Positions 34,059-44,051 of a stretch of DNA of 64,000 bases are shown here, piece by piece; the stretch's first letter is position 1, and each line of letters begins with the position of its first letter. The position numbers and the translations under genes are program-made. A model generated the notes under the pieces. It did no database searches. It had not been told where the DNA came from and worked only from the letters and a program-made list of their open reading frames with translations. This DNA comes from Helicobacter himalayensis (GTDB taxonomy: Bacteria > Campylobacterota > Campylobacteria > Campylobacterales > Helicobacteraceae), in the NCBI RefSeq assembly GCF_001602095.1, contig NZ_CP014991.1, positions 248,001 to 312,000 on the forward strand, in the 5' to 3' direction.

Positions 34059-35390
34059 ATGGTAGAGCGGTATGCAAGAGATGAGATGAAAAATCTTTGG
34101 AGTATGGAGGCGAAATATAGCGCGTGGCTAGAAGTGGAAAAAGCACTTGTGCGCGGGTGGAATCGCTTGGGGCTGATACCAGATTCTGATTGTGAAAAGA
34201 TTTGCAAAAACGCCCGCTTTGACATCGCCCGCATTGACGAGATAGAAGCGGTTACAAAGCATGATTTGATAGCTTTTACCACAAGTGTGGCGGAGTCTTT
34301 GGGCGAGGAGTCACGCTGGGTGCATTATGGCATTACTTCGAGTGATTGTATTGATACGGCTGTGGCTTTGCAGATTCGCGATTCGCTAAAGATTATCATC
34401 AAGGATTTACAAGACTTGCGCGAGGCGATAAAAACGCGTGCGATGGAGCACAAATATACGCTGATGGTTGGGCGCAGTCACGGGATTCACGGCGAGCCTA
34501 TCACTTTTGGACTTGTTTTAGCGATTTGGTATGATGAGATAGGACGCCACCTAAAAGCACTAGAATCTAGCGTGAAAACCATAAGTGTGGGACAGCTAAG
34601 CGGTGCAATGGGGAATCTCGCGCATACTCCAATCGAGCTAGAAGAGCTTGTGTGCGAGGAGTTGGGCTTGAGTCCAGCGCCTGTGAGTAATCAAGTAATC
34701 CAGCGCGACCGCTATGCGCGTGTGATGAGTGATCTTGCACTGCTTGCAAGTAGTTGCGAGAAAATTGCGGTAGAAATTCGCCATTTACAGCGCACAGAGG
34801 TGTATGAGGCAGAAGAGTTTTTTGAAGTGGGACAAAAAGGAAGCTCTGCTATGCCACACAAGCGCAATCCCGTGCTAAGTGAGAATATCACGGGACTTTG
34901 TCGTATGATACGTTCCTACGCCTTGCCCGCGATGGAGAATGTCGCGTTGTGGCACGAGCGCGATATTAGCCATTCAAGCGTGGAGCGCTTTATCCTGCCT
35001 GATGGTTTTATCACTACGGATTTTATGCTTGCGCGCTTAAGCAATCTCATCAAAAAGCTCGTCATCTATCCTAAGAATATGCTAAAAAATCTAAACCTAA
35101 CCGGCGGGCTTGTGTTTTCCCAGCGCATACTTTTAGAGCTTCCTAAAAAAGGCGTCTCAAGGGAAGATGCGTATAAAATCGTGCAACGCAATGCAATGAA
35201 AGTGTGGCGGGATTTGCAAGAGGGCAAAAGCGCGCTAAATGAGAAGGGTGAGAGCTTATATTTACAATATTTGTTAGCTGATGGTGAGCTTGTGGGGCTT
35301 ATAGGTGCGGAAGCGGTGCGAGAGTGCTTTGAGTTTGACTACTATACCAAAAGCGTGGATTCTATCTTTAAGAGAGTGTTTGGGAAATGA
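34059..35390 (+). CDS. purB: Adenylosuccinate lyase
   Basis: Cleaves SAICAR and adenylosuccinate in purine synthesis. The 443-residue protein has the fumarase/lyase signature GSSAMPHKRNPVLSEN near residue 268, and TSSDCIDTAVALQIRD near residue 95. GRSHGIHGEPITFG carries the catalytic histidine. AAAGGAGC precedes the ATG by 5 bases. With purH it shows an active de novo purine route. It is the last ordinary housekeeping gene before the restriction-modification island. Confidence 0.96.
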   Translation: MVERYARDEMKNLWSMEAKYSAWLEVEKALVRGWNRLGLIPDSDCEKICKNARFDIARIDEIEAVTKHDLIAFTTSVAESLGEESRWVHYGITSSDCIDTAVALQIRDSLKIIIKDLQDLREAIKTRAMEHKYTLMVGRSHGIHGEPITFGLVLAIWYDEIGRHLKALESSVKTISVGQLSGAMGNLAHTPIELEELVCEELGLSPAPVSNQVIQRDRYARVMSDLALLASSCEKIAVEIRHLQRTEVYEAEEFFEVGQKGSSAMPHKRNPVLSENITGLCRMIRSYALPAMENVALWHERDISHSSVERFILPDGFITTDFMLARLSNLIKKLVIYPKNMLKNLNLTGGLVFSQRILLELPKKGVSREDAYKIVQRNAMKVWRDLQEGKSALNEKGESLYLQYLLADGELVGLIGAEAVRECFEFDYYTKSVDSIFKRVFGK

Positions 35391-35535
35391 AACCTCATTG
35401 AAAAATAAGTTTAGAATCTTGCTTGAATGTACTCCGGGGATAATAAGCTAAATTTAAGAAAAACTTAATCTTAAAGCAAACTTTAAATACAGATTTATTA
35501 CAATCCCTGCCTTACAATCCACAAAAGGCTTAACA

Positions 35536-37757
35536 ATGCAAGATTTAGATTCACAAAAGCAAACTTCAAACCTAGCACAACTTAAAGCAAATCTCATAGC
35601 AGAGATAAGGCAAAGGGTAGAAGATAAAATCATAGAAGAAAACAACGCAAAGCTTTTAGAAAAGCTTATTACAAACGCTGAAAACACACAAGAAGCCCTA
35701 AGCATAGCCGCACTTGGCACGACTTATAAAAGAACAGGCTTTCATTTTGATAAAAGATTAGAAAAGCAAAGCGAGGATATACATTATCTAAGCAAAAATG
35801 CGGCTTTAAGCTTTAGCGATTCTAACTCTACCCTAAAGCATAGCCTAATCATAGGAGATAACTACCCCGCTCTTTTAAACTTGCTCATCACTTACAAAGG
35901 CAAGGTTAAGGTTATCTACATAGACCCGCCCTATGGCAAAGATGCCTTAGGAGAGTTTGCAAACACAAACTACAATAACGCCATTTCAAGGGATAATCTT
36001 TTATCTATGCTTTATCCCCGCTTAAGCTTAGCAAAAGAATTGCTAAAAGATGATGGCGTGATATTTTGTAGCATAGATGATAGGAATCAAGCCTATGTAA
36101 AATGCCTTTTTGATGAAGTGTTTGGAGAGAGGAATTTTTGCGGACACATCATTTGGCTTAAAGGTAACGCACAAAATGATGCTGATACTTTGCAAAAAAA
36201 CCACGAATACATTTTGACTTATACTAGAAATATAGAATTTAAGCCCATTAATCAAGTAAGGCAAAAGGCAGAAGAAAAACTATATAAAGAGGCAACAAAT
36301 AAATTCTACTATGAAGGAGGTGGATTTACGAGTGGCAATTTAAATAGTGACCTCAATCACCATGTTTTATGTGGTTATACTATATTCTATAATCCTGCAA
36401 CACATGATATACAACATTTTATGGATTATGATACCAAAAAAGCAAAAAATAGCAATAACGAAAATGAAGTATATAAAGAAATAGATAAAGAATTATTAAG
36501 TAAGGGTTACATAGCTATAAGACCTCCAAAGAAAAGAAATCTATTGGGCAGATGGGTAGTTTCTTATGAAAAATTTGCAAATTTAATAGCGCAAAATCAA
36601 ATACTTATCAAAAAAAATAAAAATGGTTATTCTGTCTTACGTAAGGAATGGGTAAATCCTAAACAAGTAAAACAAAATGAAAAAGGCGAATATTATGCGA
36701 TTATAGACAAAGAAAATCCGCCTAAAAGTTTTATTGATTTTTCAAGTGGTAGCGGAACAACTATATTTAAAACTATAATGGGCGATAAAATTTTTGCCAA
36801 TCCTAAGCCTCTAAATTTAATCAAACACCTCCTTAAAATCTCCACCACCCCAAACACTGCAAATAATAGAGAGCATTTAGCGGGGGGGGGGGGCAACAGC
36901 TTCATAGCGTAGAATCTAAAGATTCTAAAGATGTTTTGGCTTCGCCTCAACATGACAATTTGTCTTGTCATTCTAAGCATTGCGAAGAATCCGACCCCCT
37001 TAATTGTCATTCTGAAACCCCCTTTTGTCATTCTGAAGTCTTGCAAAGCAGGACTTTAGAATCTCAAAGATATTTCGCTACCGCTCAAGACAGCGCAAAA
37101 GCAGTTGATAGCCAAATCAAGCAAGATGAGCAAAAATTAGATTCCAATGCAAAAAACTCAAAAGACAAGCAGGGGCTTAAGATTTTAGATGAGAAATCGG
37201 GGTTGTGTAGCCTTGAGCGAGGAAGTAGAATACAAGCATTCACTGACGAAGCGAAAGGCGAACTCCACGATTTATCGCTAAAAGATAAGCCCGAAGAGCA
37301 AGATATTATTTTGGACTTCTTTGCCGGCTCTGGCACCACCGCCCACGCCGTGCTAGAACTCAACAAAGAAGATGGCGGCAATCGTAAATTTATCTTAGTA
37401 ACTAATAATGAAATCACCCCTTTAAATCCAAAAGGCATAGCAGTAGATGTAACAAGCAAAAGGCTAAAGCGCATTATGAGTGGAGAATGCTATAACGGGG
37501 ATAAAAATTTCAAATGGCTTGAGAAAAATAAGCCTTATGGAGGGAGCTTAGAAGTAAGCGAGATAAAACACATAAGCCCCTTTGATAGAGAAATTTTTGC
37601 AAAAATTGATGAAAGACTTTATGGTTTAGAAAAATTTAGCAATCCTTGTGAAAAAATACAATGGATATGCGAGAGCTTTGACTTAACTAGAAAAAAGCTT
37701 GAAATGCAAGGGAGGGACGAAAAAGATTATGAAGCCAAATTAAAGGGTGGCAAATGA
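35536..37757 (+). CDS. mod: Type III restriction-modification methyltransferase Mod, phase-OFF
   Basis: Adenine methyltransferase of a type III system, split into two frames by a run of 12 G at 36882-36893. The first part (458 codons) has motif IV VKVIYIDPPYGKD near residue 130 and NPKPLNLIKHLLK. As sequenced it ends with GGGGNSFIA at 36912. The second frame, open from the tract on, contains motif I ILDFFAGSGTTAHAVLELN, so the order IV then I gives a beta-class enzyme. With 13 or 10 G the product would be about 740 residues. Just after the tract is a translated repeat element (SCHSKHCEES, CHSETPFCHSEV). The Res gene overlaps the stop by four bases. Confidence 0.88.
36882..36893 (+). repeat. 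Poly-G tract (G12), Mod phase switch
   Basis: Twelve G in the Mod coding region. The downstream frame starting CAA CAG CTT at 36894 is reached only if the tract changes to 13 or 10 G. With 12 G translation stops 19 bases later, before motif I. Confidence 0.9.
36950..37066 (+). repeat. Dispersed CATTCTGAG... repeat cluster inside mod
   Basis: Three imperfect copies of a unit with core TGTCATTCTAAGCATTGCGA, TGTCATTCTGAAACCCC and TGTCATTCTGAAGTCTTGCA. About 45 bases of it match a cluster at 47545-47600 in the RMS fusion gene. It is translated in the mod frame as CHSxxCEES-type peptides and lies in a linker, not in a catalytic motif. Confidence 0.8.
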
Positions 37758-39925
37758 TACAAGCAGTTAAGGACTTACAACAAGAGGCAGTAGCAAGGCT
37801 TATAGAACAATTTAAAGCTAAAGATAGCATCACTTTTCAAGCCCCAACAGGCAGTGGCAAAACCATAATGATAGCAGATTTTATGAACACACTTTTAAAA
37901 GAACATGCAAATATTGTTTTTATCGTTTCTAGCCTTTCAAAAGGAGATTTAAGCGAGCAAAATTATCAGGCTTTTAAAAAATTTCAAAGCAAATTCACGC
38001 ATTTAAAGCCCTTTTTGATAGAGAGTGAAACAAGTGATGAGGAAAACCTCTTTATCCCTACAAATTATAATGTGTATGTTTTGCCCAGAGATTTGTATAA
38101 AGAAAAAAGCAAGCTTAAAGCGGGGGCTTTTGTGCGATTTTTGCGAGAGTTAAAGGGCTTTAGGGAGGATTTAGGGAATTTTCAAAGTCAAGTGAGAGAA
38201 AAGGAGATTTATTTAATCAAAGATGAAAGCCACATTGCGACAAATAACTTAGATGAATTGATTATAAAAAGCCATAAAACAAATGCGCCAAACAAAAGCA
38301 ACCAGTTTTTTAGCAAGGTGCTAAATGTCTCTGCTACGCCAAAACTTGCAAGGGGGCAAATCCCTGATGTGCGCATAAGCGAGGAAGAAGCAGTAAGTGC
38401 GAAGCTTATAAAAAAAGTGGAGTATTTTGAGGAAGAGGTGAAGCTAGAAAGGGCTTTAGAAAAATTCATAGAACTTAAAAAGGATTATGTAGAAAAACTA
38501 GGGATTAATCCTTGCCTTATCGTGCAGATTTCTAATAAAGACAAGGCAGAAAGTGAGATAAAAAATTTAAAAGAAGTGCTTAAAGATACGCGATTTTCAC
38601 ATTTAAAATGGATGCTAATTGTTAATGATTCTAAACACAATGATAGCAATGATGAGTTGAGGGCAAAAAATTTGCCTGTGAAAAGATGGAAAAACTACGC
38701 AAAAGAGCGCGCAAGCACTATTGATATTATTATTTTTAAAATGGTTATAAGTGAGGGTTGGGATATACCTAGGGCTTGTATGCTTTATCAAATACGCGAT
38801 TCTAAATCAAAGCAGCTTGATGAGCAAGTCATAGGCAGAGTAAGGCGGAATCCTTGTTTGCTTGAGTTTGAAAGATTAGGCAAGGAGGAGCAAGAGCTTG
38901 TAAGTAAGGCGTATGTGTATGGTATCTGTCCAAAGAGTGAAACAAGCATAGCGGTGCGTTTAAAAGGAGGTTTGCAAAATGGGCTTTTTGAAAATGCGGT
39001 GCAAAAGGAATTTACTATGCGCACAACAAGGCTTGAAAGAGTGGGTGAATATAAAGAAGGTGAGAAAAAGGAATTTGATGTAGGAGAAATCTTAAAACAA
39101 GAGGGCGAAAAAGAACTTAGAAAAGATATTTTTTCCTTTTATAAAGAACTTGTGAAAAATCAAGAACTACAAAAAGAATGTGAAAAATATGTGTTAGATT
39201 CAAATGAAACTAGCGAGGCTTATGCAAGGTGGTTTAGCTTTAATAACAATTTAGAAAAGATAAAAAAGAAATTTTTAAACGCACAGCTTGATGAAGACCG
39301 CTACATAGTAGAGCCTGAAAATAAAGTGCTGCCCTTGCAATCACTTTTGCAAAAAAGCAAGTTTGGCAAGAATGATATTAAGTGGATATGGCAAAGCCTC
39401 AATGAAAATTCTAAGAAAGATAAAGAGAATAAGGAATTTTATTTTGATAGTGAGGCAGAAAAGGAGTGGCTGGAATTTTTAATAGACCTTTATGATGAGG
39501 ATGCCCCTACAAATCCAAATAATCAAACAAGGCTCATAAAAAGCATAGAAGTGAATAAGCAAAAACTCTATCTTTTTGGTAAGAATTTTCCCTTTGAGTC
39601 TGCTTTGAGATTTGAATATTATTTGGAGGGCTATCATTTTTCTTATCCGGATTTTATTTTAAAAGATTACAAAGATAGAATCCATATTTTTGAAGTAAAA
39701 AGCATAAATACTTCAAGCTCCCAAAGCATCGATAAAGAAAGCTATGAGGATAAAATCAAGGCTTTAAAACAAGCCTATAAAGTCATAAGCAAAAAAACAG
39801 GCTATTATTTTTATATACCTATCAAAAAAGAGGATGGGTGGGATATACACTGCTTTAAGCCTAATGGAGAAGAAATCAAAAACTTAAGCAAAGATTCTTT
39901 AGAAAGCCTTTTAAAAGAGGATTAG
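37754..39925 (+). CDS. res: Type III restriction endonuclease subunit Res
   Basis: A 723-residue helicase-nuclease that cuts together with Mod. The N-terminal superfamily 2 helicase has FQAPTGSGKTIMIADFM (Walker A, near residue 30), LIKDESHIA (Walker B), NVSATPKL, IFKMVISEGWDIPRAC and QVIGRVRRNP (motif VI, near residue 365). The C-terminal nuclease has YPDFILKDYKDRIHIFEVKS, a PD-X13-EXK site, near residue 630. ATG 37754 overlaps the mod TGA. It is shorter than EcoP15I Res (about 970 residues), but all motifs are present. With mod OFF, Res alone should be inactive. Confidence 0.9.
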   Translation: MIQAVKDLQQEAVARLIEQFKAKDSITFQAPTGSGKTIMIADFMNTLLKEHANIVFIVSSLSKGDLSEQNYQAFKKFQSKFTHLKPFLIESETSDEENLFIPTNYNVYVLPRDLYKEKSKLKAGAFVRFLRELKGFREDLGNFQSQVREKEIYLIKDESHIATNNLDELIIKSHKTNAPNKSNQFFSKVLNVSATPKLARGQIPDVRISEEEAVSAKLIKKVEYFEEEVKLERALEKFIELKKDYVEKLGINPCLIVQISNKDKAESEIKNLKEVLKDTRFSHLKWMLIVNDSKHNDSNDELRAKNLPVKRWKNYAKERASTIDIIIFKMVISEGWDIPRACMLYQIRDSKSKQLDEQVIGRVRRNPCLLEFERLGKEEQELVSKAYVYGICPKSETSIAVRLKGGLQNGLFENAVQKEFTMRTTRLERVGEYKEGEKKEFDVGEILKQEGEKELRKDIFSFYKELVKNQELQKECEKYVLDSNETSEAYARWFSFNNNLEKIKKKFLNAQLDEDRYIVEPENKVLPLQSLLQKSKFGKNDIKWIWQSLNENSKKDKENKEFYFDSEAEKEWLEFLIDLYDEDAPTNPNNQTRLIKSIEVNKQKLYLFGKNFPFESALRFEYYLEGYHFSYPDFILKDYKDRIHIFEVKSINTSSSQSIDKESYEDKIKALKQAYKVISKKTGYYFYIPIKKEDGWDIHCFKPNGEEIKNLSKDSLESLLKED

Positions 39926-40020
39926 GGGTTATTTTGCAAACGTAATAATCTCCATTAGGTTTGTGAATGCCTACTATTGAATTTTGAAGCTTAAAATTCT
40001 ATCTTATGTTGTGTGTTCAA

Positions 40021-41782
40021 TCACGTTTTGTAAATTTTCTCAATAGATATCAATCCTTGAAGTTTGTTTTCCTTGTTTAGAATGGGCTTAAAAAACTCAC
40101 ATAAATCAAAATTGATAACCGCAATATTATAAAGAATATTTGTAGAATCTTTAAATGATTGTATATCAAAAGAAAAAATATAATCTACATTAAAATATTG
40201 AGAAAATAGGCGATTACCTTTATTAACCTTTGAACCAAGCCCTAAGTAAATATTGTTTTGATAAAAGTTATTGTTACAATGCAATTTTGTAAAAAGTGTT
40301 CGAATAGAATCAATGTTGCAATCTTTTAGTTTGAGTAATTTTTCCTCATCTTTCTTTAAATCATTAAATTTCTCTTTATTCTCATGCAAGAAAACAAAAA
40401 ATTTTTGAGAATCTTTGTAGGCGATAATATCTAAATAGATTCTTTTAGTTTTCCTTCCTTGACCTATCAAAATAGCCCTATCACCTTGTGCGCCCGGATA
40501 ACTGACAGATAAAATATTGCAACCTAATTTTTGAAAAATATTTACACTTGCGTAAGTGATAATGTCTTCTTTTGCATTGTTAAAAAATAAATACGACAGA
40601 TCTAAGGGCTTATTTATTGTGGTTTTAAGTTTTTTCAAGTATTGTTTAATTGCTTCATAATCCCAAGTAACTTCACACAAAATATTTTGTTTATAATCAC
40701 ATAATTGAAGCTTTGTAGAATTAAGAAAGATAGATTTATAAGTAATACTTGGATAAGTTTCTAGGAATTTTCTTAAACTATTATTTGGAATTTTATAGCT
40801 TCTAGAATCTAACTTATCAAATTCTAATGCAGAAGCACCTATAGCAGTTTGAAAAAGTTTTAGCACATTATTTGAATTTGGATTTTTTTCTATTTTATTT
40901 ATTAATATTTCTAGTTTATCTTTAAGTGATTCTGAAAATCCATCAAAAAGTGCATCATAGCTTTCTTTTCCGCTCTGCTTCTCTCGTTTGATAATAAACT
41001 TTGTTGTAATATGTTCTAAACCAAAAAGCATACTTACAAAAAATAAAATTCCTCTATCTGGATCCATTGCGTGTCCAAATCGGTTAATTTTTACAATCAA
41101 TTCATTGTTGTTTTTTTGGAATCGAGTGGAGTTTGTAAAATTATCTTTCAAGTTTTGCAATTCTTTTAAATTAAGTAGTTTCTGTTGTGCTTGAAAAAGT
41201 TGAGCATAGAAATCCTCAATATCAACACATTTTTCCATTGTCAAAATAAGACTTCTTAAAATATTTTGAATATCATTGCTATAAGCGATACAAGAAAGTT
41301 TATTTGGATTTGCAAGAAGAATGGAGTTTTTACTCTGCCAATCAACAAAATATGCAACTGCTTTTTGTTGCAATGCTAAATTGATTTCTTGCAAAAGAGT
41401 TATTTTATCACCCCCACCGTGTTTTTGAGGCGATGCTTTGGATAAAGGACTAATTTTTAACACAGGAAATTTGAAAAATACTTGCCCAAAAATACACATC
41501 GCTTCTTTGCATTTTGTGGTCATCAGTAGGCACAGCAGTAGAATATTCAACCAAAAGAATTGGAAATTCTTTAGAGTCGCAAAGTATGGTAACAATAACA
41601 TCAAAATCTTTTAGTTTGCTTATTCTTTGCAAGATTGAATCGGTCGCTAAAAGATTGCCTCTTATTTTTGTGAAATAAATATTTTTAATACCAAAATCTT
41701 TATTGATTTTTGAAAAATATTCTTTAAAATCTAATCCTTGTTCTAAACATTCTGCATAAATTCTTAATTCATCAATTTTCAT
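40021..41782 (-). pseudogene. Type II restriction endonuclease-like gene with one frameshift
   Basis: From ATG 41782 a 110-residue frame reads into LVEYSTAVPTDDHKMQRSDV and stops. The continuation (PVLKISPLSKASPQKHGGGD onward, about 490 residues) is in another frame. Removing one base in the AAATTT stretch near 41466-41473 joins them as ASIFQIPVLKIS, a natural-looking protein of about 587 residues. The C-terminal half has a candidate nuclease site KRIYLDIIAYKDSQ with LHENKEK. It follows two methyltransferase genes on the same strand with a 2-base gap, so it is the restriction partner of that pair. The shift may be real inactivation or a sequence error. Confidence 0.65.
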
Positions 41783-41784
41783 TT

Positions 41785-42897
41785 TTAGCCCTTTTGCAAA
41801 ACTAAAATATATTCTTTTTTATTTTTTGTGCGATAGCTTTGTGTAAAAGAGCGACTTGTTTTATCTAGTTCGCTAAAAGAGTAATCAACCAATCTCCATT
41901 GTAATTTTTTACAAATTGTTAAAATTTCACTCTTTGAATCATATATTTCTCCAGCAATTTTACCATCTCCCATTACAATTACAATAAAACCTTTATTCAT
42001 TAAAACTTGATTGCATTGCATAAAAATTTCTAATAAATCATTATTAAATTTTTCTTTGGGTAGTTTGAGGCTTGAATATTCCCTCCTTGAACCTATTTCA
42101 TTTAACATAGAAAACTTTACATCAAAATTTAACCAAAACATTCTGTGTTTGTGATACAAATAATAGTCATAGGTGTTCGGGTATGGTGGAGAGGTAAAAA
42201 TAAGCGATATAGAGTTATTTGGAATTTTTTGCGTAAGATATTTAGAATTATGCAAGAATACTTGAGAATTATTGTTTTTTAATCCTAAACCACTATATAT
42301 TTCAAGTGTATTGTTTAATTTTTCATTGAATTTTTTAAAGATATATTGTTTATTTAAGTGAGGTTTTTGGACACTTGCGTATCGTGTGTCAGAATCTTGG
42401 TTAGAAGCAATATTGATAATTGATGAAAAAATAAGTTGCAAAAATAATAAATATTTTTGATTATTATTTGCATAACTTTGTATTTGTTTCTTTATGCTTG
42501 ATAAAGCTAAGATTGATTCTTGCTTAAACCAGTGATTGATGCTTTCATAATGATGTAATTGTTTGGGCTCGTAGAAAAAATCTAAATCAAAGTTTTTTAA
42601 AATTTCTATATCTTTTGCTTCTAAATATAAAAGTTTAAAATTTGATATTAATTCTGCAATGAAATTAATATCAAAACCTATTCCTTGCCGATTTAGTGTT
42701 CTACAAGCTAAAAGTGTTGTTCCACTTCCGCAAAATGGATCTAAAACCTTGTCGTTTTGTTTGGAATATTTTTCAACATATTCCAATGCTAAGTCAATAG
42801 TAAATTTTGCTGGATAGGGGTGAATTCTATCAATTTTTCTTAGAAGTTTTCTATACAAATCAGAATCAACACAACAAGATTCTAAAATTTTTGTCAT
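41785..42897 (-). CDS. DNA methyltransferase (SPPY class), second of a pair
   Basis: A 370-residue amino-methyltransferase. Motif I is KVLDPFCGSGTTLLACRTL near residue 50, with FDINFIAE after it; motif IV is LIFTSPPYPNTYDYYLYHK near residue 228. TSPPY is common in cytosine-N4 and some adenine methyltransferases. HPYPAKF near residue 26 is a common companion motif. Its ATG overlaps the stop of the previous methyltransferase gene by four bases. Two methyltransferases with one nuclease suggest an asymmetric target, one enzyme per strand. Confidence 0.85.
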   Translation of the reverse strand: MTKILESCCVDSDLYRKLLRKIDRIHPYPAKFTIDLALEYVEKYSKQNDKVLDPFCGSGTTLLACRTLNRQGIGFDINFIAELISNFKLLYLEAKDIEILKNFDLDFFYEPKQLHHYESINHWFKQESILALSSIKKQIQSYANNNQKYLLFLQLIFSSIINIASNQDSDTRYASVQKPHLNKQYIFKKFNEKLNNTLEIYSGLGLKNNNSQVFLHNSKYLTQKIPNNSISLIFTSPPYPNTYDYYLYHKHRMFWLNFDVKFSMLNEIGSRREYSSLKLPKEKFNNDLLEIFMQCNQVLMNKGFIVIVMGDGKIAGEIYDSKSEILTICKKLQWRLVDYSFSELDKTSRSFTQSYRTKNKKEYILVLQKG

Positions 42898-43739
42898 ATA
42901 CTCTTCCTTAACACTACAATAAAAGAATGATTTTGATTGACATAAAATACGCTAGGATAACCAAGCAGGACAAGTCTTCTTTGCTCGTTTTGGTCCCAAA
43001 TAATCAAATCGTGATATTTAAATCCTGCTTCTTCACCAGCTTTAGCAATATGCGAATGCAAATCAACATAAGGGATTTTGTTTTTTGTATCTCTATAATC
43101 TTTTACTACCCAAATATTATAGCCTCCAATTTTGGTTTTGTTGTAGAGTTTTTGCATAATAGTTTTGACCGCTTGCATGTAAGATTTAAAATTCATATTT
43201 CCCAAGTCTTTTTCGTGAGTAGAGTAAATTTTGGTTGTTGCATTATTATCTACTACAAAAGCAGATTTTTTATGTCTTCTTGTTCTATCTTCTGTTATTT
43301 TATGAATTAAATCTGCATAAGGAGGAGATGTGAAAGTAAGACTTATAGAATCATCTTCTAAAGAATTTATTAACTCTATGCAATCACCTTGTGCTATGTT
43401 ATAGCTTACATTTGTTTGTTCTTTAAATAGATTTGTATCAAATTCTTTAAGAGATTCTAAAGCAAAACAGAAAAATTCTTGCGAAAGCTCAAAACCTACA
43501 ATACTCCTTCCTAAACTTAGAGCACTTTTTGCAGTTGTGCCTGTGCCTAAAAATGGATCCAAAATAATATCGCCCTTTTTTGAATACAAGGAAATCACTC
43601 TATCACTGAGTTTTTGAGGAAAGGTTGCCCCATGCTTCAATGCTGTTTTGGAACGAGGAGAAGAAACATCATTCCACACAGACCGAGAATTTTTTGCCCA
43701 TTCTTGTGTGCTTAGGTCATTAAATGATTTCTTACTCAA
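42894..43739 (-). CDS. DNA methyltransferase (SPPY class), first of a pair
   Basis: A 281-residue amino-methyltransferase starting at TTG 43739 with AAGGAT 6-7 bases before. GATFPQKLSDRVISLYSKKG leads to motif I IILDPFLGTGTTAKSA near residue 60, then FELSQEF and motif IV LTFTSPPYADLIHKI near residue 138. The C-terminal FIVVLRKS strand closes the fold. It heads the operon MTase-MTase-nuclease on the reverse strand, divergent from the large RMS fusion gene. A perfect 14-base palindrome sits 27 bases before the start. Confidence 0.85.
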   Translation of the reverse strand: MSKKSFNDLSTQEWAKNSRSVWNDVSSPRSKTALKHGATFPQKLSDRVISLYSKKGDIILDPFLGTGTTAKSALSLGRSIVGFELSQEFFCFALESLKEFDTNLFKEQTNVSYNIAQGDCIELINSLEDDSISLTFTSPPYADLIHKITEDRTRRHKKSAFVVDNNATTKIYSTHEKDLGNMNFKSYMQAVKTIMQKLYNKTKIGGYNIWVVKDYRDTKNKIPYVDLHSHIAKAGEEAGFKYHDLIIWDQNEQRRLVLLGYPSVFYVNQNHSFIVVLRKSI

Positions 43740-44051
43740 ATTTTATCCTTAAAATCTCTCATAATTGTCTTATAAGACATTAACCACCACCTTGTATTTA
43801 ACATGCATGTAATTATATAGCAATAAAATCCATTTCTTTCAAAAACATTGATAAGGATTGGATAGTTAGCTTTACACCAAAAAAAATACACCCCTTTTAT
43901 CTCAATCCGCCCAATTATAGCTAAACGCCTTTAAAAAGGCTTTTAAAAGAGGCTTAAAGGCTTGAATAACCCCCTCTTTTCTTAAATCAAAGCCATTAGC
44001 AAACTTTGCTATAATTACGCTTTTTACAAAACCAAAATTCTAGGCATAGCA
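43740..44051. other. Divergent promoter region of two restriction-modification units
   Basis: A 312-base AT-rich gap between a reverse-strand methyltransferase operon and the forward RMS fusion gene. It contains the palindrome described separately, a short run of AAAGGC/GCCTTT words in both orientations near 43928-43962, and a plausible forward -10 (TATAAT at 44011). I see no gene. Confidence 0.6.
43766..43779. promoter_or_regulatory. Perfect palindrome TGTCTTATAAGACA, operator candidate
   Basis: A 14-base perfect palindrome centred 33 bases upstream of the first methyltransferase start. It resembles the C-boxes bound by controller proteins of type II systems, which typically read GACT...AGTC with TAT inside. 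No controller gene adjoins, so the binder would be encoded elsewhere. Confidence 0.4.
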
